DNA of 64,000 bases from Triangularia verruculosa (taxonomy: Eukaryota > Ascomycota > Sordariomycetes > Sordariales > Podosporaceae). Under the pieces are notes generated by a model that saw only the letters and a program-made list of their open reading frames with translations, searched no databases and was not told the DNA's origin. Below, piece after piece: positions 43,338 to 55,200 of the stretch. How positions within the stretch are numbered: position 1 is the stretch's first letter; the number at the start of each line of letters is the position of its first letter. A program made the position numbers and the translations under genes. The stretch lies in contig MU863895.1 in the NCBI GenBank assembly GCA_033296885.1, positions 1-64,000 on the forward strand, read 5' to 3'.

Positions 43338-44380
43338 ATGAGTGCCCCACAAACCAGCAGCTCCTCCGAGCTCACCATGGCCGTCATCGGCTGCGGTATG
43401 TGCTGCCCTCTCACCCCTTCATAACCGCCCTCCCTCTAACAGACCCCCCAGGAACCATGGGCATCGCAATCCTCTCCGGCATCCTCGCCTCCCTAGACGA
43501 GAAAGCCGCCTCCCCCACCCCCTCGGGCACATCCACCCCCCTCTACGAGCAAACCACCACCCGCCTCCCCTCCAAATTCATCGCCTGCGTCAAGCGCCCC
43601 GAATCCGGCAAGAAGCTCAAAGCCGCCTTCTCCTCCTACAACACCCCAGTCGACATCAAGATCAACTCCAACCTCCCCGCCGTCCAAGCCGCCGACGTCG
43701 TCCTCCTCGGCTGCAAGCCCTACATGGTCAACGACGTCCTTTCCGAACCCGGTCTCGCCGCCGCACTGGAAGGGAAACTTCTCATCAGCATCCTCGCCGG
43801 TGTTACGGAAACCCAACTCGAAAAGACGCTCGCCACTGCCAACGGCGGCGAGCCGGTTAAGTGCCAGGTCGTCAGGGCGATGCCCAACACCGCCTCGCTC
43901 ATTCGGGAAAGTATGACGGTCATTGGCATCAGCAATCCCCCGCTGGACCCGGAGACGATGGGGTTGGTGACTTGGATCTTCAAGCGGATTGGCGAGGTGG
44001 TGTATCTCCCCCCGTCAACCATGGACGTCTGCACTTCCCTTTGCGGTTCGGGACCGGCGTTCTTTGCTTTGATGCTTGAGGCGGCGATTGATGGTGCGGT
44101 TGCGATGGGGTTGCCTAGGGCCGAGGCGCAGAGGATGGCGGCGCAGACTATGAAGGGGGCTGCGGGGTTGGTGTTAAATGGCGATCACCCTGCGCTTCTG
44201 AGGGACAAGGTGAGCACTCCGGGTGGGTGCACTATTGGTGGGTTGCTGGTGCTGGAGGAGGGGAGGGTCAGGGGGACGGTGGCTAGGGCTGTGAGGGAGG
44301 CTACTGTTGTGGCTTCTCAGCTGGGGCAGGGGGTCCAGGGGGTGAATGGGACGAGGTTTCCTAGCAACAGCTTCCAGTAG
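43338..44380 (+). CDS. PRO3: pyrroline-5-carboxylate reductase (proline biosynthesis)
   Basis: Exons 43338-43395 and 43452-44380 with a 56-nt intron; 328 aa. It reduces pyrroline-5-carboxylate to proline with NAD(P)H, the last step of proline synthesis. The dinucleotide motif GCGTMG is split by the intron (first Gly of GTMG) and restored by splicing at CCCCCCAG|GAACC. The other hallmarks are VVRAMPNTAS, CGSGPAFFALMLEA, MAAQTMKGAAGL and, near the end, KVSTPGGCTIGGLLVLE, which is the family signature. A Ser/Thr/Pro-rich loop of about 20 residues after the first helix (ASPTPSGTSTPLYEQ) is typical of fungal members. The frame is open through the intron from upstream, but that reading lacks the N-terminal beta strand LTMAVIGC. 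Confidence 0.95.
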
Positions 44381-44984
44381 GCTTGGAGTATGTTGTGACT
44401 CTGATAGTAAGCGGGGGCGTATGGAATTTGTAGAATGGATAGACTTTTTTGGAAAGCTCTTCAAAGAGCATCCTGAACACATGGATTGTCACTTGGTGAT
44501 GATGTGGACTATGTTATATGCATTTACAAACTTACTAGTCTTGTGTAATAATAGTGGGTGTTGAGGAACATTCTTGGAGGTAGAATTGAGTGCCGTTGAC
44601 TTTGATAGACGACTTCAATATAGGTTATGAGAGCTCTGTAAACCCATATAAAGGCGGTATAGAGGTAAGAGCATGCAGTACTCGCAATCGGTTTCCTTGA
44701 CAAATTGCTCGCAGACAAGATTTCATGATTTAGAGGTGATGTTTGGTATAATCAGTTTATAATGTTACATGCTTTCTTCTTCTTCTTCTTTTGTACATGC
44801 AGCGAATAAAGCCACGGGCTGTGTTTTGTCTTATATATCGTAACATGCCTGGTCCTACCCAGCCCATCCAACCCTCCCCCTTCCATCTTCACAGTCAGAT
44901 TAAGCAAGACCAAATGATTTGAAGCAGCCTAACTCCTCCCCCATCCCCATTTCCTTTTTCATTTTCTACCCAAACACCCTAAGC
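44381..44984. other. convergent intergenic region, PRO3 / MNP1
   Basis: About 600 bp between converging genes; AT-rich 3' flanks with a CTT run near 44775. No gene is supported. Confidence 0.6.
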
Positions 44985-45695
44985 TTACTCCATCGTCACA
45001 GTAGCGCCAAGCTCCTTCATCGTCGCGACAATCTTCTCGGCCTCGTCCTTTGGTACGGACTCCTTCATGAGCTTGGGCGCGCTCTCGACAAACTTCTTGG
45101 AGTCTACTAGGGAGAGACCCAAGAGGTTCTTGACCTCCTTGATGACCTTGGGCTTGGAGCCGGCGTCGAAGGCCATGAGCTTGACGGAGAACAGAGTCTT
45201 TTCGGCGGCGGCCGGGGCGGCGTCTTCGGCTTCTTCAGCGGCAGCGGCTGGGGCGGCGGGGGCAGCGGCGGCGGCGAAACCACCGACTGGGAGGTCGGGG
45301 ATGTTGAGGCGGGACTGGGAGGGGTGTGTGTTAGCCTTTGGTGTCCCGGCTTGGATAGCTGTCCCCTCTTTCTTGTTCCTCCCAGGTTTCTTTCATGGCC
45401 GTTTCAATAGGCATGTGTTGGTCCCGGTATTGATTTTGATATAGCCCCTCCTAACCAGCCGATATTTCCCCCCTCCTCAAGTATATGTGCCTACCTTCAA
45501 GCTCGAAACCAAATCCGCCGTCTCCAACAGGGTCAATTGGCTAATCTGGTCGACAATGGCCGAGATCTTGGGGCTGGCCTCGGTAGAGTTGTATCTCCTT
45601 TGGACGGCAACGGCCGAGGTGCGGAGGGGTGTTCTGGCGGTGGTGCGGAGCTGGCGGGCGCAGCATTGCGCGGCGTATCTGCAAGAGATGGACAT
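44985..45695 (-). CDS. MNP1: mitochondrial ribosomal protein bL12m (L7/L12 family)
   Basis: Exons 45695-45495 and 45314-44985 with a 180-nt intron; 176 aa. It is the mitochondrial L7/L12 stalk protein, which recruits translation GTPases to the large subunit. The first 40 residues form an Arg/Ala/Thr-rich presequence ending near RRYNS. Then come the N-terminal dimerisation helices (ISAIVDQISQLTLLETADLVSSLK), an Ala/Pro-rich hinge (AAAAAPAAPAAAAEEAEDAAPA) shortened here only in quotation, and the globular C-terminal domain (KTLFSVKLMAFDAGSKPKVI, VDSKKFVESAPK, MKELGATV). The intron follows SSLK in phase 0. The pair with midasin is divergent (538 bp), placing two ribosome-related genes, one mitochondrial and one for nuclear pre-60S maturation, on one promoter region. 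Confidence 0.92.
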
Positions 45696-46233
45696 TTTGG
45701 CTGTTGGAGAGGACGGATGTGGGTAGTGGGGTTGGAAGGTGAGGTTTCGAGGTGAGCTTTGGTTTGCTACCGGCTGACTTCCGTCTTCGTCGTCGTGAAT
45801 CCCGGAGATTTTTTCGCCCGTCGTTGAACGAAAAGTTCTGGCTTGCGCTTGATTGGCTGGGACCTTGGGGGCAGGGGTGTTTGTCTGGAGAGCTTGGCGG
45901 GTGGTTGTTAAAAAGCTTGGGCCAATTTTGGGTTTTTGGCCCAGGACGCTGGAGCAAAATAAATCCGGGTGTGAGTTCAGTGGCCGTTTGCGCTGTGACA
46001 GGGGATGGTTTTAGTGGTTGGGTGCGCTGTGTGGGTCACCCCAGTTAGTTGTGCTGCAGGTGCCGCTCATGCATGAGAGGATGGTGTTGCCCCACCTTTT
46101 GGCGATTTGGAGAAGGTGAAGAAAAAAAAAAGTTGGGATAAGGAACGACTTTTTGAGACTTCGATATCACAAACAAGTCAGTATCTGACTTGATACAACA
46201 AAAGATACGCCATTTTTCGACGGATTCTCGAAT
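45696..46233. other. divergent promoter region, MNP1 / MDN1
   Basis: 538 bp shared by two divergent ribosome-related genes. A pyrimidine/purine skew and a short A-run near 46121 are seen; no motif is named with confidence. Confidence 0.55.
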
Positions 46234-49200
46234 ATGGCCACTATCGACGTGAGCCTGCAGAGGCAGTCTCTGCTGAGAGATGCGGCTACTCTGCAATTCC
46301 TGCCGCGGGAACTGGTTCTTATCATCCAGGACCACACTCACTCGAGCCAACTTTTAGAGGCCATCGCGACGGCCGCGCTCATTGCGCCGGTCACAGACAG
46401 GATATTCGCCCACTTCGACAGTTGTTTTGCCGATATTTGCGCCAGATGGGTTTTGTCTCACCCAAAGCTCGATGTAAAGGTTTTTTCATCGTTTGCCAGG
46501 ATTTTGCCGTTTGCGCCGGCTCTGTCTGTGTTTTTCACATCGCATCTTCAAGATGGAGGAGCTGGAGGTGTAAGGATGGGGCAACAAATATTCGACCACC
46601 TTGACTTGACATCTTTTAGTGATGTCGACCTACCAGTTATTCTCCTCGCCTTATGGAGACTCAATAATCTTGACAAGAGAACATATTCACCACTTTCGAG
46701 CCCGTCCCAACTTCAGTCTCTCTTCACCACCCATGCAAACCCTGCAGTGAGATGTCTCGCCATCAGGATTTTCTGCCAGCTCCACGATGCCTCCGACCAG
46801 AAGCTGGAGGCTTTGTTCACGAAATACGCCGCCAAGGACACCAGCCTGATTGCGGACTTGGATGGGAGAAGGGTGGATTATTCGTTTCTGAGCCTGTATG
46901 AGGATGCAAGAAGCCAAGAGGTCCATCGTCTTCGCAATAGTATCCAGGCTGAGCAGCAGCAAAATGAAGAACCGGTTACTCCAGTGATTCAAAATCTTAC
47001 TCCTCTTGTTGTCACATATGGCAAGACTGTCCTTCCACGGCCCCTTGGTCCTGTGAACACGCCCAGTACCCTCGCCCTCACTTCGACGACAGTGGAAAAC
47101 CTCGAGAACCTCAGCAGCCTGTTGCAGCAGCCAGGTCCTATTTTGCTTCACGGTCTATCCGGTGCCGGCAAGACTTCTTTGGTTCAGGAAGTTGCGAGGG
47201 AGTTGGGGAAACAAAGTGAGATGGTCACACTCCATCTGAACGAGCAGACGGACGCCAAGATGCTTCTTGGATTGTACACCACAGACGAGAAGCCTGGTTC
47301 TTTCTCATGGCGCCCAGGTGTTTTGACGACAGCAGTGAAGGAGGGGAGATGGGTGTTAATCGAGGATTTGGATCGTGCGCCAACAGAGGTCATGAGCACA
47401 TTGCTGCCGCTTATCGAGCGTGGGGAGCTGCTTATTCCAGGGCGTGGGGAGAGGATACAGGCTACCAATGGGTTCCGGATGTTTGCGACAGTTCGGACAT
47501 TGATGGGCATGAACGACAAGGAGAACCTACCGAACATGATTGGGCAGCGGTTGTGGCAGTTACTGCATGTCAAGGCTCTTCCGAGGGACGATCTGAGGGA
47601 AGTCATTGTCGGGAGATATCCGCTGTTGCACAAATATACGGTTGGGATTCTGGCTGTGTTTGACACGCTTATCGCTTCGACGAGCGGGTCTTCGAGGCTT
47701 TCTCTTGGACGGACAGTGTTGGACCGGCCGATTGGGACGAGGGACCTTCTGAAGTGGTGCGGGAGGTTGGACGATATCTTGCGCTCGGCCGGTGTCAAGA
47801 CTGGCGAGGAGCCTATTACGGATACCACTAGGGACCGCATGTTCTTGGAAGCTGTGGACTGTTTCGTCAGCAACATTCATGAGATTGCTGCCAGGAATCT
47901 ATTGATCCAGGCCATTGCTAAGGAGATGCATCTTTCTCCTGAGCGGGTCCAGCATTATCTGTCTCATTACATTCCCGATATGGCGGATTCAGAATCACGG
48001 TTGACGATTGGGCGTGCTTCATTTGTGAAGTCACGGCGGTCAAGCAGGATCGCCAAGTCGAAACGGCCTTTTGCTACAACTGTTCATGCCAAGAGACTAC
48101 TGGAGCAGATTTCTGTTGCTGTCAAGCACAGAGAGCCGCTCTTGCTTGTCGGTGAGACTGGTATTGGTAAAACTACAGTGGTGCAGCAACTTGCGGAATC
48201 ACTTGGTCACCAGCTTGTTGCTGTCAACTTGTCTCAACAAAGTGAGGCCAGCGATTTGCTTGGTGGTTTCAAGCCAGTCAGCGCTCAAAGTCTTGCTATG
48301 CCCTTGAAAGAGGAGTTTGAGGATCTCCTAGAGAAGACGGGCGTCTCTGCTGAGAAGAACAGGGAATACCTTGATCGTATCGCAAAGAGATTCGTCAAGG
48401 GCAAGTGGAGAGAAGTCTCTAAAGAGTGGCGCAAAGCTCCCAAGATGTTTGAGGCTATTCTTGAAAAGCTTGAGAGTAGCCAGGCTCAGGCAGAGCCCGC
48501 CGAAGAGCAGCCTGCTAAGCGCCGCAAGACTGGATCGACGAAGCTACAGCGGTTGCGTGATCTGAGACCTCGCTGGGACACCTTTTCTCAGAGTCTCGAT
48601 CAGTTTGACAGGCAGGTTGCGAGCGGGCCTGGCGGTTTCGCTTTTGCCTTTGTCGAGGGCAAGATCGTCAAGGCTGCCAGAAATGGCGACTGGATCCTTC
48701 TCGACGAAATCAATCTTGCTTCACCAGATACCCTGGAGAGTATTGCGGGTCTCTTCCAGACTACGCCCTCTCTTCTTCTCTCAGAGACGGGAGAAATTGA
48801 GAGGATTCAGGCACACCCTAACTTCCGTGTTTTCGGTGCCATGAACCCAGCTACCGATGTGGGCAAGCGAGATCTCCCGCTCGGTCTGAGATCTCGGTTC
48901 ACTGAGATCTATGTTCAGAGCCCTGATCGGGATAAGAAGGATCTGCTGACTATCATCAAGACCTACTTGAAAGGCAACAACAGCACCATTGACCGTTTGG
49001 CTGATGAGGTTGCGGATCTTTACCTTGAGATCAAGCGGAGGGCCGAAGCCAAGCAGTTGGTCGACCAAGCCAATGAAGTCCCTCATTTCAGTTTGCGTAC
49101 TCTGACACGAGTCTTGACATACGCCAACGACGTGGCTCCTGTCTACGGTCTCGATCGTGCCCTGTATGAAGGCTTCTGCATGTGCTTCACCACACTGCTT

Positions 49201-52200
49201 AGCGAAGAGTCGGAGCAAACAGTCCGGCCCCTCATCCACCAGCATCTCCTCAAAAAGTCCAACATCCTCACTCAGCCTCCCAAGAGACCCCTTGATGGGA
49301 AGAATTACATCTCATTCAAGAACAGAGACAAGAACCACGAATACTTCCTGCTTCAGGGCAACCACGAACCAATTGTGCGCGACGACTACATCATCACCCG
49401 CTATGTCGAACGCAACCTCCTCAACCTTGTCCGTGCCACCTCTACGCGCAGGTACCCTATTCTTATCCAGGGTCCTACTTCAGCCGGTAAGACAAGTATG
49501 ATCGAGTACTTGGCCAACTACACCGGCAACAAATTCGTCCGTATCAACAACCACGAGCACACCGATCTGCAAGAATACCTTGGTACCTATGTCTCCGACT
49601 CCGAGGGCAAGCTCAAATTCCAAGAGGGTATCCTCGTTCAGGCAATGCGAGAAGGATCTTGGATTGTACTCGATGAGTTGAACTTGGCTCCTACAGATGT
49701 CCTAGAAGCCCTCAATCGTCTGTTGGATGACAACAGAGAACTTCTCATTCCCGAAACTCAAGAGATCGTTCGGCCAGCGGAGAACTTTTGCTTGTTCGCT
49801 ACTCAAAATCCCCCAGGCCTGTACGGCGGCCGTAAAGTCCTCTCTCGCGCTTTCAGGAACAGATTCTTGGAGCTTCATTTCGACGATATCCCTGAAAGCG
49901 AACTCAAGGAAATCTTGCAGCAACGTAGCAAGAATACAGCTCCTTCTGATTGCGGGCGTATCGTCAACGTCTACAAGCAGCTCACTCGTCTCCGTCAAGA
50001 GTCCCGCGTCTTCGAGCAGAAGAACTCTTTTGCCACACTGAGAGACTTGTTCAGATGGGCTCTGAGAGAGTCAGAAACCAGGCAAGAGATCGCTGAGCAT
50101 GGGTATATGCTCTTGGCTGAGAGAGTCCGGAAGCCGGAGGAGAGAGATGAGGTTCGGAAGGTTATTGAGCAGGAGTTCAAAGTCCAGATTGATAGCCAGA
50201 AGCTGTATGATCTTGACACTGCACCAGAGCTTAGGAATGTCAAGGCGAGGAATAGTCAGGGTGTCATCTGGACTAAGGCGATGAGGAGGTTGTATGTCTT
50301 GGTCAAAAGGGCGATCAAGAATAATGAGCCGGTTTTGTTGGTGGGTGAGACGGGTTGTGGCAAGACGACTGTGGTGCAGTTGCTGGCTGAGTTTGAGGGG
50401 CAGGGCCTGCATATTGTGAATGCGCATCAGAATACCGAGACGGGCGATTTGATTGGTAGTCAGAGGCCGGTGAGAAATAGGGGGGCTATTGTTGATGCCC
50501 TATTCCGGGATCTTGAGGAGGTGGCTGGCCTGCTTGGGAGGGAGAAGGTGCCTCTTGAGGAGCTGCAGGAGTGGTATCGCACTTTGCCGGTTGAGGAGTT
50601 GGCCAAGGTTCCCGAGGCCCTCAAGGCAAAGATTCATGCTGGGATTACGAGAAGCAAGGCTTTGTTTGAGTGGAGTGATGGTTCTCTTGTCCACGCCATG
50701 AGAGAGGGCAGCTACTTCCTCCTCGACGAAATCTCGCTCGCGGATGACTCCGTTCTTGAACGTCTCAACTCGGTCCTCGAACCTCAACGCACACTTCTTC
50801 TGGCTGAGAAGGGCGTCGACGACTCTTTTGTCCAAGGCTCCGAAGGGTTCCAATTCTTCGCTACCATGAACCCTGGCGGTGACTTTGGCAAGAAGGAACT
50901 TTCCCCAGCGTTGCGCAACCGTTTCACTGAGATTTGGGTGCCTGCCTTTTCAGAAGTAGACGACGTTCACGACATTGTCGTCTCCAAGCTCGACAAGAGG
51001 TTCAAGCAAACCAGGAACTCAAAGTCCAAGCCCGTCTCTCGGATCATTGTTGAGTTTGCCTACTGGTTCGGCAAGACTTTCCGCCCTTCTTCAGCCACTG
51101 CTTTCTCGGTCAGAGATATCCTCTCCTGGGTTCAGTTCATGAACACCTGCCCTTTCAAGTCCACTGACCTCGCTCTTCTTCATGGTGCGGCCATGGTGTT
51201 TATTGATACTATCGGCGCTAACCCCTCCGCTCTCATCTCTGTTGATCCTAAGGAGATGGCTTCGCAGCGACAGCAGTGTCTTGAGCAGCTTGGTGCTCTT
51301 TGCGGGAAGGATCTTACCCAGCCGTACTTCCAGGAACCAGAGCTCAAGATTACTCCCGAGACTCTTTCTATTGGGGACTTCAGTGTTAAGAGATCTGCAG
51401 CTGCGAAACCTGATACTGGCGATGAGTTTGCTGTCCCTACCACCAAGATGAACGCCATGCGCGTGATTAGGGCGTTGCAGGGGACGAAGCCGATTTTGCT
51501 GGAGGGTAATCCCGGTGTTGGCAAGACTACGTTGATTACGGCGCTGGCGAGGGCTTGTGGGATGCCGCTGACGAGAATCAATTTGAGTGATCAGACGGAT
51601 TTGATGGATCTGTTTGGTACGGATGTGCCGGTCGAGGGTGCCGAGGCAGGAAATTTCGTTTGGCAGAATGCGCCGTTTTTGGAGGCGATGCAGAAGGGAG
51701 AGTGGGTTTTGCTGGACGTAAGTGATCTTTGTGATTCTTGAGAAGTCGGGACGGTGGCTAACATGACTTGACAGGAAATGAACTTGGCATCTCAGACGGT
51801 TCTTGAAGGTTTGAACGCCTGCTTGGATCATCGTGGAGAGGTGTACATTGCCGAGCTGGACCAGGTCTTCAAGCGCCATCCCGACTTCAAGCTATTCGCC
51901 GCTCAAAATCCTCACCACCAAGGCGGTGGCCGTAAGGGCTTGCCCAGCTCGTTTGTCAACCGTTTTATTGTGGTCTACTCCGATGTCTTCACCAAGGAGG
52001 ATTTGCTTCACATCACGGCCAAGAAGTTTGCCAAGATTGGCGAAGACACTCGGCATCGTCTCATTGAGTTCATGTCGAAACTTGATGACGAAGTTGTTGG
52101 CAGACGGTCGTTCGGTGCTCTTGGCTCTCCCTGGGAGTTCAACTTGCGTGATACCCTCCGCTGGGGCGATCTCCTGACTTCAGACAACGCCCTCCTGGCC

Positions 52201-55200
52201 AACCGCAAGCCAGACGACTACCTCGATGTCATCATCCGCCAGCGTTTCCGGTCTGAACGTGACCGCGAAGCTGTCAACAAGCTCTTTGCTGAGATCTTCG
52301 AGCGCGTGCCTGAGCAGCATGGCTTGTATCATGACATCAACCCCTATTTCTGCCAGGTCGGTCTAGCTACCATCAAACGGAATGCTTTGTCGCAGCCGAC
52401 AAAGTTCCCACCGATTGATCCGGTTGTGAGGTTGAAGGAGATTGAATCGATCTTGATTTCGATTGAGCAGGACCTGCCGTGTATCTTGGTTGGTCCCTCA
52501 GGTAGTGGAAAGTCGGCTCTGCTGGCGCATGTGGCGGCGCTGGCTGGGAAGCCGATGGTGATCTTCCCCTTGAATGCGGATGTTGACGCTATGGATCTTA
52601 TTGGTGGTTTTGAGCAGGCTGATCCTCACCGTGAGGTTCAGGCGAGTTTGTCGAAGTTTAGACAGGCGCTTCAGGATCAGATTCTGAGTACTCTGCCGAA
52701 CGAAGTGGCAGGTGTTGCACTTGATGTGCTGTCGGCTTTGGGGTCTTTTACTGGTGAGACTTATCAGTATGAGGGTCTTCTGCCGCTTATTGAGAGCCTC
52801 CAGATTGATCCTGCTGTCAACCGGGAGCTTGCTACTCTTCTGGATCAGGCCAAGGAGGCTTTGCACAAACCATTGACGCTTGAGAATCCCCGGTTCGAGT
52901 GGCTTGATGGTGTCATTGTTAGGGCTGTTGAGACCGGTGCTTGGTTGGTGCTCGACAATGCCAATCTGTGCAGTGCTTCTGTGCTTGACAGACTGAACTC
53001 TCTTTTGGAACGCCCCAATGGCATCCTCAGCATCAACGAGCACAGCGGCCCTGGTGGCGAACCCAGGATCATCAAGCCTCATCCCGATTTCAGGATTTTC
53101 CTCACTGTCGACCCTCGATATGGCGAGCTTTCTCGTGCCATGAGAAACCGTTCGGTTGAAATCTACCTTGATACTCTTCCCCCCGGTATCACTGCTGTCA
53201 ACCAGATCGCCCCCGTTGATGGCAGCCTTCAGCGATTCCACACTGCAGCCAAGCTGGCATCTCAAGGTGCCGAAGAAGGACAGCTCATTCCCCTCGCTTT
53301 CGACGTTCTCTTTCTAGGAGATAGCAACCGTCTGGACGCCTATATCAATATCATCCGCGAGGCTCTCAGCGATGGCTGCCCATCATTGATCCAATCCCCT
53401 GAAATCCTTCAACACCTCGATCTTCTCCTCTCTTACATCCACCACGAAGACGCCGGTGAACTTCGCCAGGCCATCGTGGCTCTGTACGCGCCATCCCCTG
53501 ACAAGATGCTCATGCCCCTTCACCCTCTGATCAACTCGCCCATGTTGCCCCTCTTGGACCAAGCCCGCGGAGGTCTGACCTGCTGGCTAGCAGCTTGCTA
53601 CGAGCTGTTTCTCGATATCCAGAAATCAGAGAAAGCCATGGCTGGGCAATTGTCAAAGGTCAACGTCAGCAAGCCTTCTTCTCTGAACAGACTTCAACGA
53701 TCATTTGTAGCGGACAAGGTCGCTTCTCTTGCGAAGGACTCAACAGTTAATTGTGTGCGGTTCTTGTCGTCGGTGGTCAAGGCGATTAAGGGGTACATCT
53801 CCTCCAATACAGCCGAGGCTGGAAACTGGAAGCAACGCCGGGCTATTCTCCGCCGGGTGATGTTGTTCTGGAAGAGGACTTTTGAGTTCCTCGTTCAATC
53901 TCAGTTCGAGGAGGCGAGATTCCAATCTCATCTTACGCAGGGCGCCAACCTTCTCCAGCGGAATATTGCTGAGGTTGGTCAGGATGAGGGTATTCAAAAG
54001 CTGCTGCTGTCAGTGGGCGAGTACCTCGAGCGTGACTTCGTCGTTGGGTTCAAGTTGATGACTGGTCTTTCCATGGAAGCAATGTGGCAAAAACTCCGCC
54101 CCGACCCGATCGCTGATCAAGCTACGCTCGAACAAGTCATGGAGTTGGAGAGGCTGGCAGATAGGTTCGACGAGTTGAAGTGGAGGGTCGATGTCGATAT
54201 CTCCACCCTACGAACAGTCCAGGATTCAATGGCGAGGATCTACGCCGTCATTCGCACCGGCAAAGTGGACGCTGCATCTCTCGTCAAGGACCTCCAGACA
54301 GAAATCTCAACCCTCGAGGCCAAGATCGGGGAGCATTCTGGGACTCACCAGCCTTTCTTCGCTACTAGCTTTGAAGGCCTCAGACAAGCGGGTGTACTGC
54401 ACAATATTTCAAAGGGTATCGAGATTGGGCAGGGAAGCTCGGATGTGGATGTCTTGTCGAGTTTGCCGACTGCTGCGCTGATGAGGATTCAGTGCATGAA
54501 GCAGACGGACTTGCAAGGTGTGGATTGCATCTTGGCTCAGGAGAGCGAGACGCACCCCTGGGAGGGACAGCTGTCGAAGGCGTTGTTGAGGAAATATGAC
54601 GCTGCGAGCTCGGCGAGTTTGGGGCAGTTGAGGAGTTTGGAGGTTGAGATGCCGATTATGGGGAGGGCGTTGGCTGCTGCGTCGGAGGCCTTGGCTACGG
54701 ATCCCCTTGAGAAGGCGGAGAGGTTGCTCTTGAGACTTATGGATGAGGTACTGAGTGCTCATGATGAGTCCAGGAAGGGGGCTGTTGCTGTTCTTTACGA
54801 GAGTTTGTTGAAGGGTGCTAGGCTTGAGGCTGTTCAGCTGGAGGAGCTGGGACAGTGGCTTGAGCAGAGCGAGCAGCTTCAGATTCCGGAGGGACAGTGG
54901 CCGATGCATGTGGTTGAAACTTTCAAGAGCCACTTTGCGAAGTCGTTGTTGGCACTTGTTGCGGCCGCAAAGGGTCTTCAACCACGATCAGCGTTTACTT
55001 CGATCGCGTGGGTGAGGTTTGCGTTGGGGTGTGTTACGCTGTTTGTGCCGGATAAGATCTTTGATCCTCATCACCGCGCTCAGATTGAGGCTGAGGAGCA
55101 TAATGAGCTGTACTCGGGTTTGCAGAAGGAGATTGCTGCGCTTGAAGCCTTTGAGGTGGCTTTTACTGGACAAAAGACCAGCATTCGCTCTCAGACTCTG

